Source: Zingiber officinale
Lineage: Eukaryota > Streptophyta > Magnoliopsida > Zingiberales > Zingiberaceae
Assembly: GCF_018446385.1 (NCBI RefSeq)
Contig: NC_055990.1
Span: 139,326,996-139,390,995, forward strand
Reading direction: 5' to 3'
Length of the DNA stretch: 64,000 nucleotides
In this document: one piece after another, positions 43,480 to 55,748 of the stretch
Numbering within the stretch: position 1 is the stretch's first letter
Layout: each line of letters starts with the position of its first letter
The notes under the pieces: model-generated
The model's input: the letters and a program-made list of their open reading frames with translations, nothing else
The model's database searches: none
Told to the model about the DNA's origin: nothing
Translations under genes and position numbers: made by a program

Positions 43480-44624
43480 ATCTCTCGCCTGTTTATCTCC
43501 TGCCCAGAGTAGACCTTGTCCGCCCTTCCTTCTGCCAATCCAACGCTTGCACCTGCTCCAGCACAGGATGCCACTTATCCACTGGGTGGCTCTCCAGCTC
43601 CTGCCCTCCATGTGGCTCCTCATGGGAGAACCTTTCCGATTTCTACTTCTGTCACGCCGAGGAGGCCTTACCAATTTTTGGCCAAGTTCGAATTACCGTC
43701 CGCCTAGGCCATAGCTTCTTCACCGATTGCCCCTTCACCTACTAGCTAGGTACTAATGAGGGATCATTTAAAAGATGCCTAGGAGGATGCAGGAAACCAA
43801 CTCAACAAGCTTAATCCGATAAGAGTTGGCTAACCAATACTCGTATGAATTGACCAAGGTAATATAATTTTATTTCTTGTTTCTCATACCGGATGTTACT
43901 AACACTATTTGTCCTCTAGCATTGGGTGATCGGGATGAGCCTTGCACAACAATTGTCCATCCTAGCTTAGGAAAATGAATCCCTAAGGCAGCGCATTTTT
44001 TAGGCTGGCAACATACCCTCCCGTGATTGGTTGAGCGGGTTAGAGTCCTAGCTCCACAAAGCTAAGAAGTTGGTGAAAGCTGAGCTTGAGAAAGTTTCCA
44101 AATTAAAGACCACCCTTGAAACTTTTGAAGCCTAACTCTGATCAGACACACCTCTCTAGGTGAAGGTGCAAGTGGATCTAGATGGGAAATCTACAGAGGT
44201 TGAATGCCTTTATACTCAGCTAAAGGAGTTGAAAATGACATATGACACTGAGCTATCCACCAAAGAATCTACATTGGCAGCACGAAACATTGAGCGAGAT
44301 TCCCTATGCTCGGACCCATCAATAGCCTAGACCACATTGTGTACCAAGGAATATGAATTGACAGTCTTCTGAGCAGAGTTGGAGGCTTACTAGGTGGGGG
44401 AGGATGAGAGATTTGAAATAAAGAAAAAGGCCCTCCTTCAATCACGCGAATTCAACGCACTCATCGCCAAGTCCATCAATAAAGCTCTTAATCTTGGGGC
44501 GGATGATGCTATGGAACAACTAAGGGAGGGAGGCTATTTGGCTTCCAAACCCCCCATTCATTTTCTTAACTACAAGAAACTACTTCAGAATCGCCCGCCC
44601 GGACTATTTCCCAATTTGTTGTAA
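43480..44624 (+). pseudogene. second Tat antisense ORF relic (forward strand)
   Basis: Readable with stops: a Pro/Ala-rich N-part (43516-43700: NPTLAPAPAQDATYPLGGSP), then HWVIGMSLAQQLSILA (43921), a coiled coil (LHKAKKLVKAELEKVSKLKT about 44055-44115; VKVQVDLDGKSTEVECLYTQ) and an open end 44394-44624 with LREGGYLASKPPIHFLNYKK. The C-terminal block matches the end of the antisense ORF at 18784. It implies a Tat element of minus orientation here, but no pol is seen. The function of this coiled-coil protein is unknown. Confidence 0.6.
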
Positions 44625-45127
44625 TTTTGCCTAATATTCTTTTATCCTTTGTTAATGAACCTAAACATAATGTTTGTATTTTCCATATGCATAGTGAAGT
44701 TTCTATTACATTTATCTTATGTCTTGACTCAAATGTTTGGTTGTTTAATAACTGTTGCCTTTTCTTTGAGTGTATATAATTAAGGATAGCATACACCCAT
44801 CCAGGTCAAAGTCTAGAGGTAATAAATTAAGGACCATGCACATCTGTCTGAGACAAAGCTTGGATAGGATATAATGAGGTGAGCTCTACTTGGGTAGGTG
44901 CAACATATTTTTAGAGATCATTCGGAGTCAAGTTCACCCGAACTCTAAAGTCAGACGACCTATTACAGATAATGCTTATTCAGTTAAGGGTGATAATATT
45001 TGAGATCAGTTGGGATTAAATTTGTCTAATATTAACTTTGTTCGGCGTTAAAACTAGTCTAGGATGAACCCGGTCGGCCTTTCGATCATTGTCCCAATTA
45101 CTGTCCACCTGGGCAAGTCTTTACTAT
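44625..45127. other. Tat-like noncoding sequence
   Basis: After the ORF come AT-rich DNA and repeats of the form 'gagatcattcggagtcaag' and 'gagatcagttgggattaaa' (44915, 45003), probably a decayed tandem array like those at 16750-18510. It ends where the gag-only relic begins. Confidence 0.45.
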
Positions 45128-46515
45128 CAGTACCTCGAGGTAGTTTTGATATGATCAATCGAATTAGAGTTACATCTTGTTGTGTTTTGATGCCTTGTGT
45201 CTGAGTATGTAAGAACTTAGGAGCATAGGAAGTCAAGCGAAAGACGTAGCTATGAGAAGGATGGCACGAGAGAGAGTCGACGAGCTCGATGCGCCCGAGG
45301 GACGAGGTGCTATTAAAAAGTACGCTGGTGGACGAGAAGGAGGCGCACGACATTTTTGAGAGACAAGAAATCGGAGCGGAAGACTGCTCGAGAAGGCCCT
45401 ATTTCAGATGGCCAAAATCACCTAAACTAGTAGAACGGGAGTAAGAGCCCAGGCCAAAAGTTAACTGAGAAGTTGACTTCGGTTCGAGAGCCTGCACCAA
45501 GTCTAGGTGCCCGGATGGTCCGGGCGCTCAGACCTGGTCCGAGCACTCAGACCTGGTCTGGGTGCCCAGACCTAGTCTCGGCGCCCAGACCTAGTCTGGG
45601 CGCCCCCGAGACGCCTCTCCCAGTGGGTGCTATAATCGCAACGGTCCGGGTGCCTGGAGCCCTTCCGGACTTCCAGAACTAAAAGTTTATCAAAACTCAA
45701 CATGTCGCAATCCAATGCAAATCGGATAAAATTTTATTCATGCCCAGGTGCTTGGAACTCTTCCAGGCGCCTTGATCAAGGCTATAAATACAACCCTGAT
45801 CCCAGTAGTTCACAATCACTTGTACACGAGTTTCTTTAAGTGTTCTGCTACTTTGTGTGCTTCCAATGCTTGTAAGAGGCTTCTCCGCCTATAATGAAAG
45901 GAGAATTTGATTAGTGCTTCAAAGTCTTAGATTAACAACTTTCCCCGTTGTAACCAAATAAAATTGGTAGTCTCTTTTCTTTTATTAGTTTGTCAATTTT
46001 TTTTTATACAAGTGTGTTATTATTTCAAAAGATTAAGAAAGGTTCAATTTTCTTTTTGAAGGTAAATTCACCTCCTCTTGCCTGCCACATGAGTCTTATC
46101 AAGTGGTATCACAGGCAAGCTCACTTCAGAAGGACTAGCCATCATCCGAAGAAAAAGATATGGTCGGATCCAATATCTACCCGCCAAATTTGAGGGAGAC
46201 TTCGCAACATGGAAGAAGCGCATGGAGGTATTCTTTAAGACTGACTTCGAAATTCTTTTATTTTTAAAATATGATTTTGTAGCACCTATGGATTAGCACG
46301 AAGCCGAGAAAGAAGAGTACACATGGACGAAAAAAGAGCAAGCCGACTTCGTGGCCAATGGAAGAGCAGAGTTCCATCTTCTTAGCGTTCTTCCGCCCCA
46401 GGAGGTTAGCCATATTGGAAGCTACTGCTCCACTAAAGATTTCAGGGAAAATTTTCTGGAGCTCCACAAAGGTAATTCAGAAGCCAAACTGGCAACGCGG
46501 GACATCCTCTAAAGA
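45128..46515 (+). mobile_element. relic of a gag-only element (LTR, PBS, gag 5' part)
   Basis: From 45128 (cctcgaggtagttttgatatgatcaa) the sequence follows the LTR of the 20641-24605 element through agcgaaagacg-tagct and ggacgagg. GGCGCC-like palindromes (degraded to ggtgcccaga forms) lie at 45500-45775 and tataaata at 45783-45790. The LTR ends at about 46101; the PBS tggtatcacaggc follows at 46104. It is cut at about 46515. The start of the LTR (TGTTGG) is mutated. Confidence 0.75.
46160..46515 (+). pseudogene. gag 5' fragment of the relic
   Basis: ATG at 46160; with one frameshift near 46185 it reads FEGDFATWKKRMEVFFKTDF, KKEQADFVANGRAEFHLLSV and LPPQEV, the same order as the gag at 21603. 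At the position of that copy's stop codon this one has KKEQADF, which shows the TAA at 21768 arose from CAA. Stops and truncation at 46515 make it inactive. Confidence 0.75.
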
Positions 46516-48379
46516 CATTGTGAGAATTAGAAATGTTATCATTCTCATTTCTTTCATGACGGATGAAATTATTAAGTGTTGAACCAAGGTAAGAATAGAG
46601 TGCAGGAATGCTTGAGTTTATGAAACTTAATAATTTCAGGTAACTTCCTTTTACTATCTTTTGAACATGATCTAGGATAGTTAGAAGGAGGTACCATCTT
46701 AGTTGTTACTTTAGTTAGCTCACTTGCACGAGGCGTGCAAGAATAAGTGTGGGGGATTTGATAAGCTATGAATTGATACATTACTTTTGGGTCAATTTGT
46801 GGTGATCTTTATATATTTGCACACTTTAATTTCAAATTTTAATCATATTCCCCAAACAAGGTTTTTATGAGCTTTATGACGTTTTTCTTTCTAATACATG
46901 ATTTATTCATCATTATGTGAATTTGTTCTTGTAGGGTACTAATGGATTCAATATTCAAGTGGGGGTGTGGTTCACTCAACCAAATAAAGTCCAAAACCCT
47001 AACTGACCTCAATTGAGCCTGGACTCAAATTAGACCCCAGCTGAACCTAACCCTAGGTATAAAAGCTGGAATTTGGCACAGTGAACAGTGAGCTTGTGCT
47101 ACTGTTCATCGTGGTGTTTCCTCAACGTGCGACCGCGGCTCCTCCCTGCATCCAGATCTACGAGTAGCTTGTCCTCATCGGTGGTGAGGTTTTCAGCTTA
47201 GGCGACCAGTTTCCGATCACTGTTAGTCTTCAGCAAGTGAATTTGGCAGATGGAACACTGTAGCTGTGGATTACGGCTTTCTCCTCAGTTCAGCGGCGTT
47301 CCTCTGGGTTGAGTTTCCATTCCGCTTCAGAACCATCAGCAGCGTTCCTTCGGTGCTTCTGATCCATTTCCGACAGCATTCCATTCTTCGTGGCTTTTCA
47401 TCTAGCTCGCGATTCCAGCGCCAGTGAATCCTGTGTGAGATAGTGAACAACTTCAAATTTGGAACTCGGTGAAGATTTGTGAGCTAATTCAGGTGAATCT
47501 AAGTTCATCTTGAAGCTCATGGGCATCATTCCGATTCTGTTGGAGCGTTCTCTGCGGATTCTTTGTGCGACAACAAAGAGAAGATGAACTAATTAAGAGC
47601 TGGATTGTAGGGATGTTTATCTTTTTGCAGTTTAATTTTTAGAATAGATTTACTTGTTTTTGCAGTTTTGATTTTGAATTTATTAGTTCATAGAGCAGAT
47701 CTATTGGCATTTCATTCTTCTGCACAATTTTGTTTGCTATACTTTTGATTTCTTTCTGTTTAGTGCTCTGTTCAGTTTCAAGGTTTCTGCAGCATTTTGT
47801 TTAGCAATCTATTTTCTGAGTTCGTGTTCAGCTATTTCAGTTTTGAGTTTTCATTAGTTGGTAAGTTAGTAGATTGATAGGATAGTCAAGTTTTAGAGTG
47901 ATTAGTTGAATGTCGTGTTAAGTTTTGTCAAGTCTTTTTCATTAGGTAACCTAGTTTAGCCAAGTGGATTTAATTTCATACTAATTTTTGATAGTTTGAG
48001 TTTAATACTCGAGTTTGTTTAAGATTAATTCAGAGTTGGTAAGTTTTGATTATTGCAAATGAGTTTAGCTTTATTCAATGCAAGTGTCTTGTGTGGAGTT
48101 CGATTTGTGTTAAGTAGGATTTATCACTGCAGTAGGTAGTTGAAGTGTTGCAAATTATTTCTGGTTTATATTTCATTTCAATACTAAACCCCCATGTTAT
48201 AACTTGAAAACCCAAAGAAGAGCGTTCTCAATCCAAGACAAGCATGTATCTAGCATAATCCTCGAAATTTGACTCGGGCCTTAAACTAAAATATTTCCTT
48301 GTGTAGTTATGGGTTTTCGATCATAACATTAATTTGGAAGCGTATTCATGACATACATTTGGAAAGCTTACCAGGGAGC
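46516..48379 (+). mobile_element. 3' end and LTR of another gypsy element
   Basis: A purine tract aagtgtggggga (46745-46756) is followed by an LTR-like start TGATAAGC (46759). Inside, features such as 'gtataaaagctgg' (47057), 'cttgaaaacccaaagaa...caatccaagaca' (48205-48240) and 'ccttgtgtagtt' (48297) are typical of long plant gypsy LTRs. The right edge is blurred, about 48300-48380, where chromovirus gag begins. No TSD found. Confidence 0.6.
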
Positions 48380-49050
48380 TCCAAGAGAAAGCAGTGGAGT
48401 AATAAAAAGGGAGGATCCGTAAGTAAGCAGCTTAAGTATGCTACGTGTCCCACGTGTGGAAAGATGTATCCTGGAATTTGTCACAAGGGCACTAGTGCTT
48501 GTTATACGTGTGGTCAAGAGGGCCATATGACCAAGTATTGCCCAACCAAGATCAACCTACCTCCAGCACAACCTGTTCAGTGTGGAGGCAAGCAGGCATA
48601 GCTACACCAGGTGCAGGCCGCTTTGGAGGGTCCTCATAGTAGCCAAGGCAGACTGGAGGCCCCACCAAGTTCTAAAAATGCTTGAGTTTTCTCCCTTACC
48701 AGAGAGGAGGTAGCAAACGCCTCAACTATTGTCACAGGCCGGTCAGATACACATTTTTAGTCAATATGCAACTGTGCTATTTGATACTGGGGCAACCCAT
48801 TCGTTTGTCTCCATAGCATTTGCTGAAAGAATAGGTATACCCCCGGAGGTCCTACGTGAATAATTATTGATGACACTACCCTCGGGAGAGATAATGACAT
48901 CTACGCATTGGCTACATGCTGTGCTAGTCAAAATTTCAGACAGAGAACTGTACAGTGATATGATAATGCTGAACATGTCTGATTATGATGTTATTTTTGG
49001 GATGGACTTTCTGAGCAAGTATGGTGCTTCCATCGAGTGCCGTAAGTGAA
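48380..49050 (+). pseudogene. chromovirus gag zinc knuckle and protease
   Basis: The frame to 48601 carries CPTCGKMYPGICHKGTSACY (first part of the gag knuckle) then CGQEGHMTKYC (CCHC). After a stop and shift comes the protease: ATVLFDTGATHSFVSIAFAE (about 48769-48828, active-site DTG), then DVIFGMDFLSKYGASIECRK (48987-49046). The protease lies in two frames. It would process Gag-Pol. Confidence 0.8.
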
Positions 49051-49139
49051 GAGTCCTATTCTAACCCGAGGCAAAACCTAAGTTTGAGTTCATCGAAGAA
49101 TCAAAGAAAAGAACCCAGAGATTTTTATCAGCTATAAAA

Positions 49140-49985
49140 GCTTAGAAAATGTTAGCCGATGGATGTGCTGGGTTTCTAGCTCATGTGGTTAATACCCAAC
49201 AAGAAAGAGACCAAAAGTTAGACGAAGTTAGAGTCGTATGTGACTACCTAGAAGTGTTTCCGGATGAGTTGTCTGGCTTAGCCTCAGATAGGGAAATTGA
49301 ATTTGAGATTGAACTCATCCCTGGTACCCATCCAATCTAAAAGGCACCCTACCGCATGACTCCAGTAGAATTGAAAGAACTTCAGGGATAGCTACAGGAG
49401 CTACTCAACAAGGGTTTTATTTGCCCTAGTCACTCACCATGGGGAGCTTCGGTGTTGTTCGTAAAGAAGAAGGGCGGGTCCATGTGAATATGTGTGGACT
49501 ACCAAGCACCAAACAAAGTAACAATGAAGAATAGGTATCCCTTGCCGAGAATTGATGATCTATTTGATCAATTAAAGGGAGCCACAGTCTTTTCCAAGAT
49601 AGACTTGCGGTCCGGATATCATCAAGTGAAAGTGAAAGTGGATGATGTACCGAAGACGACATTTCGAATGAGGTATGGGCATTACGAGTTTGTAGTCATG
49701 CCTTTTGGGGTGATGAATGCTCCTGCTACATTTATGGATCTGATGAACAGAGTATTCAAAGTATATTTGGATAAGTTTGTAATCGTCTTCATAGACGATA
49801 TCCTTATATACTCAGAACTCAGGAAGAACATGTTGAATATCTGAGGACAATATTACAGATTCTTCAACAGAGCCAGTTGTACACAAAGTTCTTCAAGTGC
49901 GAGTTCTGGCTCGATCAAGTGTCCTTCCTAGGTCACATTATTTCCAAGGATGGGGTTATGGTGAACCCGATGAAAATAGTAGCAG
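49140..49985 (+). pseudogene. chromovirus reverse transcriptase, interrupted
   Basis: VFPDELSGLASDREIEFEIE (about 49257-49316), PYRMTPVELKEL, then [13 protein letters not shown] (49435-49473), [20 protein letters not shown] (49539-49598), [11 protein letters not shown] and [18 protein letters not shown], with the catalytic box FIDDILIYS at 49791-49817. Stops at 49338, 49389 and 49487 and a frameshift near 49840 break it. The thumb is cut at 49985 by the solo LTR. Confidence 0.85.
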
Positions 49986-52900
49986 TGTAACGCCCGCCCT
50001 CCCTGCTACTCAAAGGGACGGGACTACTGACTTACTTAACTATTCCAGGATACATACATATTCAAAAATTCTTTCTTATAACATAAAGTAGCGGAAATGT
50101 CATAGGGTTATACTGGAATGTAACATAATTACAATGGTTCATGTCAAACATAACAAAACATTATAGCAGGTCTTATTTGTCTTAGCCGAGCCACTGCCAC
50201 ACACACCTCCTTGTCTCTCCTGCAACTCCCTTAGGTCATCCATCCCTTGCCTTTATCTGTGGTACAAGGAAGTAAGCTATGAGCACACGAGCTCAGTAAG
50301 ATTCTTTCCTACTCACAAAATTCGTATCTCAAGCATAATCATACAAGCATATCATCAATGAAAAATCATAATCATCAATAGGTGAGCATAATTTCTTATC
50401 ATAACATATTCTTATGAATCATGTTTCTAACATATCATAAACAAAGTAATCATATGAGGTAAATCATGAGAAACATAACATATCATGAAACATAGAAAGG
50501 AACATATCATATAAGCATGGGTGCATTATGCAAAATGCATTTTTAAAACATATGGCATGTTGAGTGCAAAATGTCTTGATACATATCTTTTAATACTTAA
50601 ACGTAATATCATCATCATGAGGGCCCGACTTGTACCACATACATACATAAATGCGCACAATCCCTAGGACAGGGTAGCTAGCCCCGAACCTACTAGGGAT
50701 CTAGACCCGTTCATAGTCCGTCGGTCTAGGGGCGTACTAAGGAGCCCATCCCTTTTTACTAGACCCGTTCATAGTCCGTCGGTCTAGGGGCGCTTATGGA
50801 GCCCACCCTTGGTACAAGCCATACAAAGTAAAGTACATGTCATGCATATCATATCATCATAATTGTCATATCATATCATCATAAATGTCATGCTCTTGTC
50901 TTAATCATGGAGGGTGCTCTTAATCCCAACTTAAGGGAAGCAACTCCTTGTCATTTTCTTATCATATCATAAGGCATGCATTCTTGGCACATGGCCATCA
51001 TATAAAACCATTATCATGCTTGGTTCATAAGCTTACATGGATGAGCATGCAACATATTGAAATTATACATGCTTGAGTACATAATCATCATAAGGATCAT
51101 CTCATGCATAATTCATAACATACATAATCAACATGTTACTGATCTTATCATAAAGCATGCACACTTAAATATAAAACATATCATAAACAAATTCATGGCT
51201 TGCTAAGTTTAAGTTTAAAACTTTCTTGAATTCTAAGTTATAGTCATGGCCGAAAGTTCATAACAAAGAATACTCCTAAGCCACATACAACATGAATACT
51301 TAGCAAATCTCATAACATATCATAAGAAGTCTATGAACATACTAAATTAGGTTTTGAGTTTCATGAACCCTAACACCTTATCATAGCCGAACATCATATA
51401 ACAAGAAGTAAACTTCTAAGCAACACATGAACATAAATACTTAGCCAAATTGCTAACATATCATAAGGAAGTCAATGAGCATGCTAGATTAGGTTTCGAG
51501 CTTTATGAAACCCTAAATTCTTATCATGGCCGAAACTTCATAAGCCAAGAATATACACTTCTAAACAACATGTAACATGAACACCTAGCTAATTCCATCA
51601 TATATCATAAAGAAGTCTATAAGCACACTAAATTAGGTTTAGAGCTTCATGAACCCTAAGGATTCATCATGGGTGAAACTCCATCATGCAGGAAATGAAC
51701 TTCTAAGCAACATATAAGTACAAGTTTCTATCCCATTTTATAACATATCATCAAGAAACCTATGAGCATACTAACTTAGGTTTTGAGCTCTATGAACCCT
51801 AAAAATTATCATAGCCGAAACATCATGCAACAAGAAGTAGACTTCTAATAAATCTTTTAACATGAATACCTAGCCAATTAGATAACATATCACAAGGAAG
51901 CCTATGAACATGCTAAATTAGGTTTAGAGCTTTATGAAACTCTAAATCACTATCATGGCCGAAACTTCACAACTAAGACATAAACTTATGAACAACATGT
52001 AAACATAAATCTTCTTAGTAAATTTCATAACATATCACATGGAGGTCTATGATCATACTAAATTAGGTTTTGAGTTTCATGAACCCTAATATTTCCATCA
52101 TGGCCGAAACTTCCTCAAGCAAAAACATAGCTTCTAAACAACATATGAACATGAATCTCTAACAAATTTCATAACACATCATAAATAGATCTATGAGCAA
52201 GTTAGATTAGGTTTTAAGCCTCATGAACCCTATATTTTTATCATGGCCGAAACTTTCTTCAAGCAAGAACATAAATTCTAGATAACATATGAACATGAAT
52301 CTCTAGTAAATTTCATAACACATCATAAATAAATCTATGAGCAAGTTAGATTAGGTTTTAAGTCTCATGAACCCTATATTTTTATCATGGCCGAAACTTT
52401 CTTCAAGCAAGAATATAAATTCTAGATAACATATGAACATGAATCTCTAGCAAATTTCATAACACATCATAAATCAATCTATGAGCAAGTTAGATTAGGT
52501 TTTAAGCCTCATGAACCCTATATTTTTATCATGGCCAAAACTTTCTTCAAGCAAGAACATAAATTCTAGATAACATATGAACATGAATCTCTAGCAAATT
52601 TCATAACACATCATAAATAAATCTATGAGCAAGTTAGATTAGGTTTTAAGCCTCATGAACCCTATATTTTTATCATGGCCGAAACTTTCTTCAAGCAAGA
52701 ACATAAATTCTAGATAACATATGAACATGAATCTCTAGCAAATTTCATAACACATCATAAATCAATATATGAGCAAGTTAGATTAGGTTTTAAGCCTCAT
52801 GAACCCTATATTTTTATCATGGCCGAAACTTATAAAAAAAAGAGAGAAGGTTAATAAACATCTTAATAAGAAGATCAAGCTTAACATCACACACATAATT

Positions 52901-53587
52901 TCCTTTCCAACTAAATTCATATCATAACCTACTAAAGTTCATAAGCATGGTTTCTTCTCTTCTTTTTATTTCTAATTCTAAGAGTTCAAATCTTTCGAGA
53001 AATACCGTAAGCAACTTGTACCACAGGTGAGGGAATACTTACATCCTTATTCGCTTAAGGAAAAGGGATCTTGCTTGTGGAGCCTTCCTAGAGAGGGGTC
53101 TTCTTTGTTTTTGGGTTTCGGCAAGGAGAGGTAGGGGAAGATCCTTGGTCACGGTGAGGAAGAGGAGGGAGGAGGAAGAGAAGAAAATGAGTTTTCTTCT
53201 TAAATTCTCCTTTTATTCATAATGAGAGGAGGAGGGGAAAATGTACTTTTCCTTCTCCTTTCTTTTACTTCTCGTTAATGAAAAAGAGGAAGTAAAAATC
53301 CTCTTTTCTTTTTGAGAGGGGGAGGCAACTCTAACTTCTCCTTCTCAATGAAAAATCTCTTTTCTTACCCTTAACTATATTGTCACTTCTTTCTTTAACA
53401 ATAATTTCTCTTGGTCTATTGGTTAACACATGCATATATCTAGTAAGAGATCCAAGGTTCAAGCCTTGATCATCTCTCTTTTTGGTTTTATTTTTATTTT
53501 TATTATTTTTACAAATTCCACATAAGGCCTATTTTTATTCATGATAAAAATATCTAAAATCTCGCTAAGTACTTTATGGGTGTTACA
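49986..53587 (-). mobile_element. solo LTR of a Tekay/Del-like element
   Basis: 3602 bp, tgtaacgccc...gggtgttaca, flanked by agcag (49981-49985) and agctg (53588-53592), a duplication with one mismatch; removing it restores the RT reading frame around IVA-VSN. Minus orientation is judged from the gcccgccct end, which is the complement of the 57.9-kb LTR's end. Contains tandem repeats (51190-52830). The noncoding left part (50000-51190) has two copies of a tagacccgttcatagtccgtc block (50689, 50761). Confidence 0.85.
51190..52835. repeat. tandem array, 144-bp unit, about 12 copies
   Basis: The block tcatggccgaaact recurs at 51244, 51381, 51533, 51665, 51809, 51953, 52098, 52241, 52384, 52529, 52673 and 52817. 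Units at 52098 onward are nearly identical, those to the left diverged, so recent expansion was at the right side. It lies inside the solo LTR. Confidence 0.92.
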
Positions 53588-54383
53588 AGCTGTGAGTAAC
53601 TAGAATAGATCTAAGAATGCTAGTGAAATCAGGAGTTTTCTTGGGTTAGCAGGCTACTACAGGAAATTTGTAGAGAACTTCTCAAGTATCACCTCTCCAT
53701 TGACAGTACTTACCAGAAAGAACAGAAAATTTGAGTGGATAGAGGATTGTGAGAAGAGTTTCACTAAACTGAAAAGGATACTGACCAGTGCTCCAATCCT
53801 GACTCTTCCAGAGAATAGCGAAAGCTTCGATATTTACAGTGATGCTTCTAAATTAGGACTCAGGGTTATACTGATGCAGAATGGCAAAGTCATTGCCTAT
53901 GCCTCGAGACAACTCAAGGATTATGAGAAGAACTATCCTACTCATGACCTTGAGTTAGCAGCGGTAGTCTTTGCTTTCAAAATTTGGAGGCATTACTTAT
54001 ACGGAGCTCAGTGCAAGATTTACACAGATCACCAGAGTCTTAGGTATTTCTTCACTCAGAAAGACTTGAACATGAGACAACGGAGATGGCTTGAATTGGT
54101 CAAAGACTATGATTGTGAAATCCTCTACCATCCAGGGAAGGCAAACAAAGTGGCAGATGCACTAAGTAGGAAATCTTGCGCAACTTTATTGTCCTTATCT
54201 ACTATGTCCCATCCCCTACAGAAAGAAATAGTAAATTTTGGGCTTGAAATTGTTACTGGACAGCTCTCTACCTTGACATTAGTGTCAACCCTGCTTGAAG
54301 ATATACAGAAAGGGCAAGATGAAGATCCTAATATTCAGAAGATCAAGCAGGGAATACAAGAAGGAGAAAATGGAGAGTTCTGA
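53588..54383 (+). pseudogene. chromovirus RT thumb and RNase H
   Basis: Resumes after the insertion with [20 protein letters not shown] (about 53628-53687), [18 protein letters not shown], then RNase [21 protein letters not shown] (catalytic Asp), [18 protein letters not shown] (Glu) and [13 protein letters not shown] (Asp), ending [11 protein letters not shown]. Open from 53700 to 54383 (227 codons). The usual GLGxVLMQ is here GLRVILMQ, a change at a normally invariant Gly. Confidence 0.85.
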
Positions 54384-54429
54384 GTATCAGACCGTGGGAT
54401 ACTATATTATGGCGATCGCCTTTGTGTCC

Positions 54430-55740
54430 CTAATCAAGCAGAACTACGATAGAAAATTTTAGATGAAGCCCATGGAACACCATACGCTATGCATCCTGGT
54501 TCCACCAAGATGTAAAGGAATGATTCTGGTGGTCTGAAATGAAAAGAGACATAACAAGATATGTCAGAACCTATCTGACATGTCAACGGGTTAAAGCAGA
54601 ACATCAAAGACCGGGCGAAGTTCTGCAGCCTATTCAGATTCCAGAGTGGAAGTGGGAGGATATATCTATGGACTTCATAGTAGGATTACCCAGAACCACG
54701 AATGGTTACGATGCTATCTGGGTAATAGTGGACAGATTGACCAAGTCTTCTCATTTTCTAGCTATTAGAATATCTTACTTTATCAAACAGCTAGCGCAAA
54801 TGTATGTTAAAGAGGTTATCAGATTGCATGGAGTTCCCAAAACCATAATTTTAGATAGAGATGGTCGCTTTACTTCACACTTCTGGGAGTGTGTTCAGAG
54901 AGCCCTTGGTACTAAGCTGTGTGATTTAGCACAACATTTCATCCTCAAATTGACGGGCAAGCAGAACGAGTAAATCAAGTTCTAGAGGATATGCTATAGG
55001 CTTATGCCATAGACTTCAAAGGGAGCTGGTGCCGATACCTATGCTTAGAAGAATTCGCATACAACAATAACTACCAAGCTACTATCAGAATGACACCCTA
55101 CGAGGCTCTATATGGAAGGAGATGTAGGTCTCCTATTTGTTGGTATGAAGGGGGTGAAAAGAAAGAAATGAGACTCCAGACAGATCTTATCGAGGACACC
55201 ACCAAAGCCATTCAGGACATTCGCTAGAGAATAGAAACTGCTCAGAGTCGGCAGAAGAGCTATGCGGATGTGCGTCATAGATCGTTGGAATTTGAGGTTA
55301 TGGATTCAGTGTTCCTCAAAGTAGCTCCTATGAAAGGAGTGATGCAGTTTGGAAAGAAAGGAAAGTTGAGTCCATGTTATGTGGGGCCATACCTGATCAC
55401 TAGAAGGGTTGGCAAGATAGCTTATGAGCTGGAACTACCTTAAGAGATGTCAGTCATCCATAATGTATTCCATGTCTCAATGTTGAAGAAGCATGCTCCC
55501 GATGTAAACCAAGTGATTGAGTCACATATGGTACAAGTTCAAGAGAATCTCAATTATGAAAGTCGACCTATTCAGATAATAGATCAAGAAGTTAATAAGC
55601 TGAGGAACAAAGAGATACCGTTAGTAAAAATATTGTGGTAAAGTCAACAAAATGAAGAGACAACATGAGAACGCGAGGATGATATGAGACAGAAGTATCC
55701 ATAATTGTTCTAAGTTCGAGGATAAACTTTTTATAAGGTA
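54430..55740 (+). pseudogene. chromovirus integrase with chromodomain
   Basis: The zinc-binding end is readable (MKRDITRYVRTYLTCQRVKA, 54539), then the catalytic core WKWEDISMDFIVGLPRTTNG (54652-54711) with the first Asp, and ILDRDGRFTSHFW with the second; the third block is frameshifted (QNE*VNQVLED near 54963). C-terminal GPYLITRRVGKIAYELELP, then HNVFHVSMLKKHAPD and a chromodomain (YESRPIQIIDQEVNKLRNKE ... TWEREDDMRQKYP). Chromodomains can steer integration to heterochromatin. At least four stops. Confidence 0.82.
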
Positions 55741-55748
55741 TGGGGAAT

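Noticed and set aside
43313..43714. 133-codon ORF with a hydrophobic stretch
   Set aside because: It begins in a tta microsatellite and overlaps the Tat antisense relic in another frame.
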